From the NCBI RefSeq assembly GCF_000344805.1, contig NC_020453.1, positions 5,985,001-6,049,000 on the forward strand: DNA of 64,000 nucleotides, given 5' to 3'. This document shows positions 1 to 8,648 of this stretch, piece after piece. The position numbers were made by a program, and so were the translations under genes. This stretch comes from Bradyrhizobium oligotrophicum S58 (lineage in GTDB: Bacteria > Pseudomonadota > Alphaproteobacteria > Rhizobiales > Xanthobacteraceae). The first letter of the stretch is position 1, and every line of letters begins with the position of its first letter. The notes under the pieces were generated by a model, which was not told where the DNA came from, did no database searches, and worked only from the letters and a program-made list of their open reading frames with translations.

Positions 1-678
1 ATCGTCGACCTCAAGCGAGAGGTGCTGGGTGCGGCATCGCGCGCGGTCGCGCCCGAGGTCATCATCGCCTCGACGACGTCGACCATCCTGGTCGACGACC
101 TCTCCGGCGCCGTGGAACGCCCCGAACGCTTCCTCAACGCACACTGGCTCAATCCGGCCTATCTCATCCCGCTGGTGGAGATCTCGCCGGGCAAGGCGAC
201 CGATCCTGATGTCACCGTACGGCTGAAGGCGCTGCTCGAAGGCATCGGCAAGGTGCCGGTGGTCTGCGCTGCGACGCCGGGCTTCATCGTGCCGCGCATC
301 CAGGCGCTCGCGATGAACGAGGCGGCGCGCATGGTCGGCGAAGGCGTCGCCAGCGCCGAGGAGATCGACAAGGCGATCCGCTACGGGTTCGGCTTCCGCT
401 ACGCGGTGCTCGGCCTGCTCGAATTCATCGACTGGGGCGGCGGCGACATTCTCTATTACGCCAGCCGCTATCTCGAAGGCGCGCTGGGCAGCGACCGCTA
501 TCGCGCGCCCGAGGTGATCGAAAAGAACATGGCGGAAGGCCGCCTCGGCCTGCGCACCGGCGCCGGCTTCCTCGATTATTCCGGGATGGATGTCGCAGCC
601 TATCGCGAGCAACGGCTCGGCGCGCTGGTCGAGATGCTCCGCCATTTCAAGTTGGCCCGGCCGCCGGTGATGGATTGA
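1..678 (+). CDS. 3-hydroxyacyl-CoA dehydrogenase, C-terminal part (5' end outside window)
   Basis: The frame is open from the first base of the window, so the N-terminal Rossmann region with the NAD-binding glycine motif is missing. What remains is the end of the NAD domain and the helical C-terminal dimerisation domain of the 3HCDH family. The segment NAHWLNP matches the usual catalytic-histidine motif (H-F-F-N-P in typical members), and it is followed by PLVEIS, where the family has its catalytic-dyad partner region. The enzyme would oxidise an L-3-hydroxyacyl-CoA to the 3-ketoacyl-CoA with NAD in the cytoplasm. Members of this family also include carnitine dehydrogenases, so the exact substrate is open. 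The stop is TGA at 676-678. It is separated from the next gene by about 1 kb of repeat-rich DNA and is convergent with it. Confidence 0.85.
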   Translation: MVDLKREVLGAASRAVAPEVIIASTTSTILVDDLSGAVERPERFLNAHWLNPAYLIPLVEISPGKATDPDVTVRLKALLEGIGKVPVVCAATPGFIVPRIQALAMNEAARMVGEGVASAEEIDKAIRYGFGFRYAVLGLLEFIDWGGGDILYYASRYLEGALGSDRYRAPEVIEKNMAEGRLGLRTGAGFLDYSGMDVAAYREQRLGALVEMLRHFKLARPPVMD

Positions 679-690
679 AGAGGCGCAGCT

Positions 691-819
691 GTAGGGTGGG
701 CAAAGGCGCGCCACGCTGTCGCCGCATCGTGACGACGTCTCGCGCGCCGTGCCCACCATTCGCGCGGATACACGGTGGGCACGCGACCGCCCTGCGGGCG
801 GCTGCTTTGCCCACCCTAC
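691..819. repeat. Nested inverted repeat, intergenic palindromic element
   Basis: The 15-mer GTAGGGTGGGCAAAG at 691-705 is repeated as its exact reverse complement at 805-819. Inside it, CGTGCCCACC at 748-757 pairs with GGTGGGCACG at 774-783. The whole element could fold as a two-tier cruciform or hairpin and lies just after the stop of the dehydrogenase gene. It resembles dispersed palindromic elements of Bradyrhizobium-type genomes; that comparison is from memory. Confidence 0.6.
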
Positions 820-940
820 GGCACCGTCCCTGTGGACAGGTCTCTTCACATCTCAAACAGCGCAAGACGTGACACCACAGTCTCGCGGCGCATCTCGCCC
901 GAGTCATGCATCGAACATGTCCCTCTTGAAATGCAGAGGG

Positions 941-1042
941 CGCAGGGAATGCCGGGTGAAGGCCTCACCCATGGCCCGCCTGCGAACAAGAATGCAGGCG
1001 GCAGGTACCACAGGTGGTGCCGATCAACCGGCATTCCCTGCG
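941..1042. repeat. Inverted repeat pair of 15 bp with an internal hairpin
   Basis: CGCAGGGAATGCCGG at 941-955 is matched by its perfect reverse complement at 1028-1042. Between them CCGCCTGC at 976-983 pairs with GCAGGCGG at 994-1001. The arrangement is a long stem with a secondary hairpin at its tip. I have the impression that similar segments recur in Bradyrhizobium intergenic DNA, but this cannot be checked here. Confidence 0.5.
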
Positions 1043-1423
1043 CGACGGGCTTACGGCTGCTTCGCGATCTCCTCGGTGCGCCGGGCTTGTTGGCCACCGT
1101 CATCCGCGTGATGCATCAGCACCAGTGCGAACTTGACCTCAGCGTCGGGAGGCCAGGACCACGCGACTTGACCGTCCGCAAGCGCCCGTTCGTCCGCACA
1201 TCCAAAGGACATGCTGCGAGCTCTCGCGGCCATCGCATCCCCACCTCGCGTGTCGTGACGATCGCGCGCAACGCCCCTCTGCGGTGAGGCGGGATGGCGA
1301 GAGAAGATCACGATTTCTGTAAAAGCGCAAGAGATTTATTTTTTTCAGAAGCAATGGAGAGGCGGGGTCGGCTTCGTGGCGCGCGTCGTCATTGGGCCTG
1401 ACCTGTTGCCGCGACGGCGGTGG

Positions 1424-1629
1424 GCTCCCCTCCCCCCTGCGGGGAGGGGTCGGGGGTGGGGGTCCACGAGTCGTGCTCGATTTGAGGGGCTCTTCAGCTT
1501 TGCCGCCGGTCGCGCCGACCGCGTGGCCGACCCTGCGCGTTCCAACTGTTGAAAGCAGAGGGACTCACAACGAAGTTCGGAGCGTGTGGACCCCCACCCC
1601 CAACCCCTCCCCGCAAGAGGGAGGGGAGC
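1424..1629. repeat. Long inverted repeat with 44-base GC-rich arms
   Basis: The arm at 1424-1467 (starts GCTCCCCTCC, ends GGGGGTCCAC) is repeated almost exactly in inverse orientation at 1586-1629 (starts GTGGACCCCC, ends GAGGGGAGC). Each arm is itself a hairpin of the CCCTCCCC...GGGGAGGG kind. The arms flank about 118 bases. The element ends some 45 bases beyond the stop codon of the minus-strand operon, so it may also act in transcript termination. Confidence 0.65.
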
Positions 1630-1674
1630 ACACTGCCGCTACGGCACCTGCACGAACGCACCCCCGATAAGCGA

Positions 1675-2721
1675 CTACCCGAACACGTCCTGCAGCACGC
1701 CGTCCTTGATCACGGCGATGCCATCCAGCTCGATGGTGGTGCCCATCATCGGCAGGTCGAAATGGCCGGCGGTGTAGCGGCCGGCGAATTCGTTGGCGCC
1801 GGTGGAGAACAGGAAGTTGCCGGGCACGGCGCGCAGCTCGGTGCCGTTGGTGTCGCGCTGGTCGTACATCGTCAGCGCCTCGTAGCGGGCGCCGGGGTTC
1901 ATGCCCCAGCCGACATGCGACACCGCATAGGCCTCGCGATCGCCCCAGGAGGCGAGATAGGCGCGCATCATCGCGGCGTCGGCCCCCTCGCCTTCCAAGT
2001 TGGTGACGTAGTCGTCGCGCAAGGTCATCGTCACCGGCGAGGAGAGATAACGCTTGAAGGTGAGGTTGATGTCGCCCGGCGCCATCACGATGGTGCCGTT
2101 GACGGAGCCGCTCTTGGGGAAGCTGACGACGATGCCGCCCGGCCAATGCGCGAGCGTGCCGGGGCGGTCGGTCCAGCCCCACACGCCGACCGTGGAGGCG
2201 CCCTCCATGATGACGTCGAGATCGGTGCCGGCCTGCGACGTCACGCGCATCCGCTTCGTGCCGCGCAGCATCTTCGCGGCGGCGCGCACGCGCTTCTCCA
2301 GCGCTGAATCCGGCACCATGCGCTCGAGCGCCTCCGGGTGCTCGTTCGAGATCACCAGGATGCGGGCACCCGCTTTCAGGATCTCCGGCGTCTCCACCGC
2401 GTGCATCAAGCCTTCGATGGTGCAGTCGACGACGAAGCCGGCCTGCTGCAGGGCGGTCACCACCGGTCCGAGCTTGCCGATCGCCTCCGACGCGCCGGTG
2501 GAGCGCACCGGCACCGGATGGCGGTTGCGCGGGGTCGGCACCACGACATGGAACGGCCGCGCGCCCATCCGCAGCAGCGCCAATTCCGCCAGATGGACGT
2601 TGAGCGCGCGCGACTGCGTCTCCGACAGGATCGCGGCGGTGTCGCCGGACTTCACGGCACAGCGCTCGAAGATCTCGCAGAATGCGTCGATCCACTTCGC
2701 CTCGATGCGATCCGCCAGCAT
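1675..2721 (-). CDS. NicX / peptidase-M29-like metalloenzyme (2,5-dihydroxypyridine dioxygenase family)
   Basis: This 348-residue protein has the length and pattern of the NicX family, Fe(II) dioxygenases that open 2,5-dihydroxypyridine in nicotinate breakdown and share a fold with M29 aminopeptidases. Conserved blocks include WGWTDRPGTLAHWPGG, SHVGWG and PGNFLFSTGANE. His269, His320 and Asp322 (in GHFD) match in order and spacing the three iron ligands I recall for Pseudomonas NicX (His265, His318, Asp320). The start is ATG at 2721, preceded by GGGAGAACGACC; a longer in-frame reading upstream is only the shadow of the permease gene. It is the last gene of the ABC transporter/IlvD operon. Substrate is unknown; an aminopeptidase-like role is the alternative. 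Confidence 0.7.
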   Translation of the reverse strand: MLADRIEAKWIDAFCEIFERCAVKSGDTAAILSETQSRALNVHLAELALLRMGARPFHVVVPTPRNRHPVPVRSTGASEAIGKLGPVVTALQQAGFVVDCTIEGLMHAVETPEILKAGARILVISNEHPEALERMVPDSALEKRVRAAAKMLRGTKRMRVTSQAGTDLDVIMEGASTVGVWGWTDRPGTLAHWPGGIVVSFPKSGSVNGTIVMAPGDINLTFKRYLSSPVTMTLRDDYVTNLEGEGADAAMMRAYLASWGDREAYAVSHVGWGMNPGARYEALTMYDQRDTNGTELRAVPGNFLFSTGANEFAGRYTAGHFDLPMMGTTIELDGIAVIKDGVLQDVFG

Positions 2722-2753
2722 GGTCGTTCTCCCGATTCTTGTACGCGTTCTTA

Positions 2754-3521
2754 TCAGACCGAAGGGAAGCCGCGCAGCAGATAAGCGCGCAGGCCCTGCA
2801 GCAGGCCGTTGAGGATCAGCCCCAGCAGCGAGATCGTGATCAGCGGCACGAACATATCGACCGCCTGGAAGGTGCGCGCGGCCGTCACCAGGACATGGCC
2901 GAGCCCGTCGGTCGAGGTGATCATCTCCGCCAGGAACACCACGATGCAGGAGATGACGAGACCGATGCGGCAGCCGGTCAGGATCGAGGGCATCGCCGCC
3001 GGCAGCACCACCTTCCACAACACGTCGCGCGGCGGCGTGCCGGCCGCGAGCGCCGACCAGATCAGCTTCTGCTCGACGGTCGTGGCGCCGTAATAGGTCG
3101 ACAGCAGGATCGGAAACAGCGCGTCCGCCGCCACCAGCATGATCTTGGATTCGTGGCCGAAGCCGAGCAGCAGCAGGAAGGCCGGATAGAGCGCGACCTT
3201 CGGCAGCGGCGCCAGCACGCGGACGATCGGCCTGATCACGGCGTTGACCGGTGGACTGACGGCGGCGGCAATGCCCGCGGCGACGCCGATGACGACCGCG
3301 ATCGCGAAGCCTGCAAACAGCCGGAACAGCGTCGCCGCGATGTCCTGCTGAAAGGTCACGCTCGTGAGAAGCTGGGCCATGCGCTGGAACACCTGTCCCG
3401 GCGGCGGCAGCAGCGTGGCAGGCGCATAGCCATACGACACCAGCCCCTGCCACAGCAGCAGGACCAGCACGATCGGCGCGGCTCCGAGCAATAGCTCGTT
3501 GGTGGTGCGCGTGGTCATCAT
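2754..3521 (-). CDS. NitT/TauT-type ABC transporter permease
   Basis: This 255-residue inner-membrane protein belongs to the SsuC/TauC permease family. It has about six hydrophobic segments and a cytoplasmic EAA-type loop (AAGTPPRDVLWKVVLPAA) that contacts the ATPase. Its ATG at 3521 overlaps the stop of the preceding permease gene by four bases (ATGA), a sign of translational coupling. With the second permease it would form the membrane channel of the transporter. Two different permeases in one operon suggest a heterodimeric channel rather than the homodimer usual in this family. Confidence 0.85.
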   Translation of the reverse strand: MMTTRTTNELLLGAAPIVLVLLLWQGLVSYGYAPATLLPPPGQVFQRMAQLLTSVTFQQDIAATLFRLFAGFAIAVVIGVAAGIAAAVSPPVNAVIRPIVRVLAPLPKVALYPAFLLLLGFGHESKIMLVAADALFPILLSTYYGATTVEQKLIWSALAAGTPPRDVLWKVVLPAAMPSILTGCRIGLVISCIVVFLAEMITSTDGLGHVLVTAARTFQAVDMFVPLITISLLGLILNGLLQGLRAYLLRGFPSV

Positions 3522-4294
3522 GAGAAGCTCAGGGGCATGTCGAACTGCGGCTCAGACCAGCGCACCAGCCAGCCGCGGATGACTTCGAACACCGCATCGA
3601 GACAGATGCCCATCGCGCCGATGATGATGATCATCGCGAACACCGTGTCGTACTGGCCCATGTCGAGCGCATTGAACAGGATGTTGCCGGCGCCGGACTG
3701 CCGCGCGATCATCTCGCTCGTGACCATCGTGATCAGCGCCAGCACGAGGCCGGTGCGGCAGCCGGTCAGGATCTCCGGCAGCGCGGCGGGCAACACGATG
3801 CGCAGCAGACGCTCCCCCGCCGACAGGCCCATCGCCGCGCCCGACCACAGCATCTTCTCCTCCACCGCCTTGGCGCCCTCGAAGCTGTGATAGATCACCG
3901 GCAGGCTGACGCCGAGAAAGATCACGAGCGTCTTGGAGATGTCGCCGACGCCGAGCCAGAGCATGATGATCGGCATCAGCGCCGCCTTCGGCACCGGGTA
4001 GATCAGCATCAGCAGCGGATTGCAGAAGGCGGCGGTCGACCGGCTGCGCCCCATCAACAGCCCGAGCGGAATCGAGAACGCGAGCGCCAGCGCAAAGCCG
4101 ATCGCCATCCGCCGCAGCGAGGCCAGGATGTTGATCAGCGCGTCCTTGTCGGACAGGATCGGCGGGACGGCGCGCAGCGACTCCAGCGCCGTCGGAAAGC
4201 TGTCGTTCTTGAGCCCGAGCGAGGCGAGCTGCCACGCCAACAGCAGGCCGCAGCAGGCCAGCACCGGCGCGAGCGGCTTCAACAGGCCTTTCAT
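3518..4294 (-). CDS. NitT/TauT-type ABC transporter permease, second subunit
   Basis: This is a 258-residue permease of the SsuC/TauC family. The first transmembrane segment is near residues 7-27, and an EAA loop appears as AAMGLSAGERLLRIVLPAALP. It is clearly different in sequence from the permease that follows it, so the pair probably forms a heterodimer. Its start overlaps the stop of the ATPase gene by four bases (ATGA, 4294-4291), and its stop overlaps the next permease in the same way. The three genes are therefore tightly coupled. Confidence 0.85.
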   Translation of the reverse strand: MKGLLKPLAPVLACCGLLLAWQLASLGLKNDSFPTALESLRAVPPILSDKDALINILASLRRMAIGFALALAFSIPLGLLMGRSRSTAAFCNPLLMLIYPVPKAALMPIIMLWLGVGDISKTLVIFLGVSLPVIYHSFEGAKAVEEKMLWSGAAMGLSAGERLLRIVLPAALPEILTGCRTGLVLALITMVTSEMIARQSGAGNILFNALDMGQYDTVFAMIIIIGAMGICLDAVFEVIRGWLVRWSEPQFDMPLSFS

Positions 4295-5136
4295 GACGGC
4301 AGCTCGTTGTCACCGGAATCGTCGAACATCCGCTCGATGTCGACGATGTATTTCTGATAGCGCGGGTCGAGCAACAGCTCCTCGCGGCGGCGCGGCCGCG
4401 GCAAATCGATGTCGATCACCTCGCGGATGCAGCCGGGCGAGCGCGACATCATCACGACCTTGTCGGACAGGAACACGGCCTCCTCGACCGAATGCGTCAC
4501 GAACAATACGGTCTTGCGGTCGCGCTCCCAGATCTCCAGAAGGTCGTTCTGCAGCCGCGTGCGCGTATGCGCGTCGAGCGCGCCGAACGGCTCGTCCATC
4601 AGCAGCACCTCAGGCCCGTAAGCGAGCGTGCGCGCCAGCGCGACGCGCTGCTTCATGCCGCCGGAGAGCTCCTTCGGATAGAATTTCTCGAAGCCGGTCA
4701 GGCCGACCATGGCAATCAAGGCTCGCGCGCGGGTCTCGGCCTTCCCCGGCTTCATGCCCTGCTGCAGCGGACCGTACATCACGTTGCCGAGCACGCTCTT
4801 CCAGGGAAACAGCGCGAACTCCTGGAACACGGGACCGCGATCGGGGCCCGGCCCCGTGATCGCCTTGCCCTTCATCTTTGCGGTGCCGCTGGTCGGACTG
4901 ACGAAGCCGCCGACGATGTAGAGCAAGGTCGACTTGCCGCATCCGGAAGGACCGAGGATGGAGACGAACGCGCCCTCCTCCACGCTCAGCGAGATATCGG
5001 ACAGCGCGGTATGGTCGCGACGCGACGAGGTCTTGAACACCTGCGACACGTGATCGATCTCGATGATCGGCTCGGCCGGGCCGCGGCCGAGCGGAACGCC
5101 CGCGAGTTGACCTGGCCGGATCGGGGTCACGCCCAT
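4291..5136 (-). CDS. NitT/TauT-type ABC transporter ATPase
   Basis: This 281-residue cytoplasmic ATPase powers the adjacent two-permease transporter. Visible motifs are Walker A GPSGCGKST (residues 62-70), the Q-loop QEFALFPWKSVLGN, the ABC signature LSGGMKQR, Walker B VLLMDEPFGALD and the switch histidine in FVTHSVEEA. All are typical of the SsuB/TauB/NrtD group. The start is ATG at 5136 with a purine-rich AAGAGAAG upstream. The open frame runs further upstream, but that part reads as low-complexity Arg-rich shadow and lacks family similarity. The 106-base gap to ilvD is free of other genes. Confidence 0.9.
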   Translation of the reverse strand: MGVTPIRPGQLAGVPLGRGPAEPIIEIDHVSQVFKTSSRRDHTALSDISLSVEEGAFVSILGPSGCGKSTLLYIVGGFVSPTSGTAKMKGKAITGPGPDRGPVFQEFALFPWKSVLGNVMYGPLQQGMKPGKAETRARALIAMVGLTGFEKFYPKELSGGMKQRVALARTLAYGPEVLLMDEPFGALDAHTRTRLQNDLLEIWERDRKTVLFVTHSVEEAVFLSDKVVMMSRSPGCIREVIDIDLPRPRRREELLLDPRYQKYIVDIERMFDDSGDNELPS

Positions 5137-5242
5137 GTCCGCTTCTCTTTCCGATGCAGCACGCTCAGACGCTCCCCAGGGGACGACAACGCCAACGGTC
5201 GAGAGATTAGCAAGAACTCTGCCAATCGTCGTTGCTCGCGGC

Positions 5243-6949
5243 TCATTGCTGCTCCTGATCGAACCAGGGCCATTCGGCCGGACCGTCATGCGTGATGGCG
5301 CCGAGCGGAGCCTGTCCGACCAGTTTCGCATATTTCGCCAGCGCGCCGGCGCGATGCCGCGGCGGGCGTTGCGACCAGGCGGCGCGACGGACGGCAAGCT
5401 CGCTCTCGTCGATCCGGACATCGAGCGTGCGCGCCTTCGCATCGATGCGGATCGGATCGCCGTCGCGCACCAGCGCCAAGGGACCGCCGACGAAAGCTTC
5501 CGGCGAGACGTAGCCGATGCACATGCCCCGCGTTGCGCCGGAGAAGCGGCCGTCGGTGATCAGCGCCACCTTCTCGCCCATGCCCTGGCCGTAGATCAGC
5601 GCGGTGACGCCGAGCATCTCGCGCATGCCGGGGCCACCGACGGGGCCCTCGTTGCGGATGATCAGCACTTCGCCTGCCGCGTAGTTTCGGGCACGTACCG
5701 CAGCGACGCAGGCCTCTTCGTCCTCGAACACCCGCGCGCGCCCCTCGAACACCAGGCTCTTGAGGCCGGCGACCTTGATGACCGCGCCATCCGGCGCGAG
5801 GTTGCCTTTGAGCACCGCGACGCCGCCATCGGCCATGATTGGCTTGGTCGGATGGAACACGACCTCGCCGTCCGGTGCGTTGGCTGCGCCATATTCTTCG
5901 GCGAGCGTCCGGCCGGTGACCGTCAGGCAATTGCCGTCGATATGGCCGCTCTCGATCAACGCGCGGATCACCACCGCGGCGCCGCCGATGTCGTAGACGT
6001 CCTTGGCGGTGTACTTGCCGCCCGGCCTGAGATTGCCGATCAGGGGTGTGCGCGCGAACACCTCGCCGACATCGTCGATCGTGAAGCGAATGCCGGCCTC
6101 GTTGGCGATCGCCGGCAGATGCAGCGCGGCGTTGGTCGAGCCGCCGGTCGCGGCGACGATGGCGGCGCCGTTCTCCAGGGCCTTCCGGGTGACGATGTCG
6201 CGCGGCAGCGGACCGCCGTTGGCGAGCATCTGCATCACCAGCCGCCCGGCCTGCCGCGCGACATGGTCGCGCTCGGCGTAGACGCCGGGAATCATCGAGA
6301 CGTTCGGCATCGACAGGCCCATCGCCTCCGACACCATGCCCATGGTGTTGGCGGTGAACTGCCCGGCGCAGGCGCCGATGGTCGGCAGGCACGACAGCTC
6401 GATGCCCTCTAGCGTCTGCGCGTCGATCTCGCCGGTCATGTAGCTGCCGACAGCCTCGTAGGAATCGAGCACCGTCAGCGTCCTGCCTTGATACTTGCCG
6501 GGCAGCGCGCTGCCGCCATAGATGAAGATCGACGGCACGTTGCAGCGGACCATGCCCATCATGACGCCGGGCAAGGTCTTGTCGCAGCCGCCGAAGCCGA
6601 TCAGCGCGTCGTAGGCGAGGCCGTGGACCACGGCCTCGATCGAATCGGCGATCAGCTCGCGCGAGAACAAAGAGAATTTCATTCCCTCATGGTTCATGCT
6701 GATGCCGTCGGAGACGGAGATCGTCGCGAACTCGCGCGGCGTGCCGCCGGCCTCGGAGATGCCGGTCTTGGCCGCCTCGACCTGGACATCATGCGTCATG
6801 TTGCAGGGCGTCTGCTCGCCCTTCTGGCTGACGACGCCGATCATCGGCTTCGCGATGTCGGCATCGTCCAGCCCCATCGCGCGCATGAAGGCCCGGTGCG
6901 GGGCGCGATCGAGCCCCTCCACCGTCACGCGCGAGCGCAGCTTCTTCAT
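5243..6949 (-). CDS. ilvD: Dihydroxy-acid dehydratase (IlvD/Edd family)
   Basis: This 568-residue enzyme is of the IlvD type, which dehydrates 2,3-dihydroxy acids using an Fe-S cluster. The classic role is the penultimate step of valine and isoleucine synthesis. Cluster and active-site blocks are visible: [31 protein letters not shown], and near the C-terminus [12 protein letters not shown] chose ATG 6949, preceded by GGAG ten bases away. A GTG at 6976, three bases after the upstream stop, would add nine residues. Its place between the binding protein and the ATPase of an uptake system, next to a NicX-like gene, suggests a catabolic sugar-acid or ring-cleavage role rather than the housekeeping copy. 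That is inference. Confidence 0.85.
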   Translation of the reverse strand: MKKLRSRVTVEGLDRAPHRAFMRAMGLDDADIAKPMIGVVSQKGEQTPCNMTHDVQVEAAKTGISEAGGTPREFATISVSDGISMNHEGMKFSLFSRELIADSIEAVVHGLAYDALIGFGGCDKTLPGVMMGMVRCNVPSIFIYGGSALPGKYQGRTLTVLDSYEAVGSYMTGEIDAQTLEGIELSCLPTIGACAGQFTANTMGMVSEAMGLSMPNVSMIPGVYAERDHVARQAGRLVMQMLANGGPLPRDIVTRKALENGAAIVAATGGSTNAALHLPAIANEAGIRFTIDDVGEVFARTPLIGNLRPGGKYTAKDVYDIGGAAVVIRALIESGHIDGNCLTVTGRTLAEEYGAANAPDGEVVFHPTKPIMADGGVAVLKGNLAPDGAVIKVAGLKSLVFEGRARVFEDEEACVAAVRARNYAAGEVLIIRNEGPVGGPGMREMLGVTALIYGQGMGEKVALITDGRFSGATRGMCIGYVSPEAFVGGPLALVRDGDPIRIDAKARTLDVRIDESELAVRRAAWSQRPPRHRAGALAKYAKLVGQAPLGAITHDGPAEWPWFDQEQQ

Positions 6950-6979
6950 CGACAACGGGCTCCGCGCACGCGCCACCTG

Positions 6980-7957
6980 CTACTGGATCGGCGCGACGAT
7001 CGTGGGATGCTTGAACTGCGCGACGTCCAGCTTCGGCAGCATCCCGGTGTCGGCATAGATGTCGAGCATCTTCTGGATCGCCTCGAAGTTCGGCGCCGCC
7101 ACCGGATCCCGGCCGAAATCATTGTCCTTCAGCAGATACGTGTCGATGACCGCGACAGGCGCCTTCATGACCTCCGACACCACCTTCAAGGTCTCGTCAC
7201 GGTTGGCGAGCGCCTTCTTCATGCCGGCGGTGATGTCGCGGACATAGGCCTTCACGAGGTCCGGGTTCTTGTCGACGAAGTCGGCGCGGCAGGCCTCGAG
7301 GATGTGCACGATGTTCGGCATCGCCTGCGACAGCTGGAACAGCTTGCGCGTGCCGCCTTTGGCTTCGGCGCGTGCCGCGAAGGGCTGGTTCATGTTGACG
7401 GCATCGACGCGGCCCTGGCGCAGGGCATCTTCGGACACGGCGAAACCGACCTCGACCAGCTTGATGTCCTTGGCCGGATCGAGCCCGGCCTGCTTCAGGA
7501 GCATGTTGAACGGGCCTTGCGTGCCGCCGCCGATGACGGAGATGCCGACCGTCTTGCCCTTCAGATCCGCGATGGTCTTGATCGGCGAGTCGTCCTTGAC
7601 GGCCCAATAGACCGAGAAGCCGCCGGGCTTCTCGTAGACGTGCTGGGCGACGATATAGGCCTTGAGCCCGCCGCCGACGACGCCGTTGGCCAGCGACAGC
7701 GGCGCCTGCGTCGCGCAATCGAGCGCGCCGGCAGCGAGCGCCTGCGTCATCGGTGCCGTTCCCTGGAACTGGGTCCATTCGATGTTGTAGGTCTTGCCGA
7801 GATCCGGAAATTCGGTCGGCCGCTTCATCATCCAGTACTTGGATTCTTCCGCCGGAATGGTCCAGCCGACGCGGATCGTCTGCTGTGCAAATGTCGGCTC
7901 CGCACTGCTCGCCAAAGCCATTGCTGCCAACGCCGCCAGCATCAACCGTTTCCGCAT
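6980..7957 (-). CDS. NitT/TauT-type ABC transporter periplasmic substrate-binding protein
   Basis: This 325-residue secreted protein has a Sec signal peptide (MRKRLMLAALAAMALASS..., likely cut after TFA near residue 24). It then shows the fold pattern of SsuA/TauA/NMT1-like binding proteins: GTAPMTQALAAGALDCA, DLKGKTVGIS and a lobe-2 GRVDAVNMNQPFAARA. It would deliver the substrate to the two-permease transporter encoded downstream in the same operon. ATG 7957 is preceded by GGAGGGGC; a GTG immediately upstream at 7960 is an alternative first codon. It is the first gene of the operon. The ligand cannot be read from the sequence. Confidence 0.88.
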   Translation of the reverse strand: MRKRLMLAALAAMALASSAEPTFAQQTIRVGWTIPAEESKYWMMKRPTEFPDLGKTYNIEWTQFQGTAPMTQALAAGALDCATQAPLSLANGVVGGGLKAYIVAQHVYEKPGGFSVYWAVKDDSPIKTIADLKGKTVGISVIGGGTQGPFNMLLKQAGLDPAKDIKLVEVGFAVSEDALRQGRVDAVNMNQPFAARAEAKGGTRKLFQLSQAMPNIVHILEACRADFVDKNPDLVKAYVRDITAGMKKALANRDETLKVVSEVMKAPVAVIDTYLLKDNDFGRDPVAAPNFEAIQKMLDIYADTGMLPKLDVAQFKHPTIVAPIQ

Positions 7958-8276
7958 CACGCCCCTCCGCCATCCTCAAAAAGGAACTTCGCGGGGAATG
8001 TTTCATGTCTCAAATATCCGTGCAAGCGCGGAAAACGCCCCGGCTTTGCCTCAGCCATGGGCAACTTTCGCCGCATCGCGACAAGGCGTTGTCAACCGAA
8101 GAAAGAGAAAGGCCGCCCTCCGTATGCGCCCGCCCGCTGCGACAACGTCAGGTCGCATCAGCCGTGGTCAGCGGAATGTGGTGAACGAAGCGCATCCGGC
8201 ATGTCGCAGGCGACTGGCGCCGCCGCGTTGCACGCGCTAGGGAGAGGCCCCGAATTACCTTTTGAGGAGCTCTTCG
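7958..8276. other. Divergent intergenic region between the transporter operon and ridA
   Basis: About 319 bases between two divergently oriented genes, so both promoters should lie here. The only clear elements are the ribosome binding sites: GGAGGGGC next to the binding-protein start and GAGGAG at 8264-8269 before ridA. A TTGCAC at about 8229 with a poor -10-like sequence 17 bases later is the best promoter-like match for ridA, and it is weak. I see no operator dyad. Confidence 0.4.
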
Positions 8277-8627
8277 ATGTCCATCCAGCGTTTCGAAATC
8301 GGCCCGCGCATGAGCCAGGTCGTCGTTCACGGCAATACCGTCTATCTCGCCGGTGTCGTCGCGCAGAAGACGGCCGGGGAAAGCGTCACCAAACAGACCG
8401 AAGAGATCCTCTCGATCATCGACGGCCATCTCGCCAAGGCCGGCACCGACAAGTCGAAGCTGCTGTCGGCGACGATCTATCTCACCGACATCAAGACGTT
8501 CGGCGAGATGAACGCCGTCTGGGACGGCTGGGTCTCCACCGGCAACACACCGGCCCGCGCCACGGTCGAGGCCGGGCTCGCAGCGCCGCAATACACGGTC
8601 GAAATCATGGTGATCGCGGCGAAGTAG
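8277..8627 (+). CDS. ridA: RidA family enamine/imine deaminase
   Basis: This 116-residue protein has the full length and pattern of the YjgF/YER057c/UK114 (RidA) family. RidA enzymes hydrolyse reactive 2-aminoacrylate and related imines released by PLP enzymes, protecting the cytoplasm. The conserved arginine that binds the carboxylate is present in PARATVEAGL, and the C-terminal VEIMVIA strand carries the usual glutamate. The start is ATG 8277, five bases after GAGGAG plus a short spacer; an earlier in-frame ATG at 8262 would leave no such site. It is transcribed divergently from the transporter operon and stands alone. Confidence 0.9.
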   Translation: MSIQRFEIGPRMSQVVVHGNTVYLAGVVAQKTAGESVTKQTEEILSIIDGHLAKAGTDKSKLLSATIYLTDIKTFGEMNAVWDGWVSTGNTPARATVEAGLAAPQYTVEIMVIAAK

Positions 8628-8648
8628 CCTGCGCGCCGCCGCGACACG

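Larger units (their letters stand above)
679..1674. other. Long non-coding intergenic region, rich in inverted repeats
   Basis: No convincing gene lies in these 996 bases. The short open frames here have no recognisable protein features and run through the palindromes. The region holds three separate repeat structures, listed individually at 691-819, 941-1042 and 1424-1629, plus an AT-rich stretch with a run of T around 1331-1346. It separates two convergent transcription units. Confidence 0.6.

Noticed and set aside
1331..1346. T-run as an intrinsic terminator
   Set aside because: No stable GC stem directly precedes the T-run, and it is more than 650 bases from the end of the plus-strand gene.
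679..1674. Short open frames in the repeat region as small genes or a CRISPR-like array
   Set aside because: Frames have no start signals or protein character, and the repeats are inverted pairs without regular spacers.
1675..3453. A single 592-codon frame extending the NicX-like protein upstream
   Set aside because: The upstream part overlaps the permease gene in another frame and has no family similarity; the internal ATG at 2721 has a good ribosome binding site and gives the normal family length.
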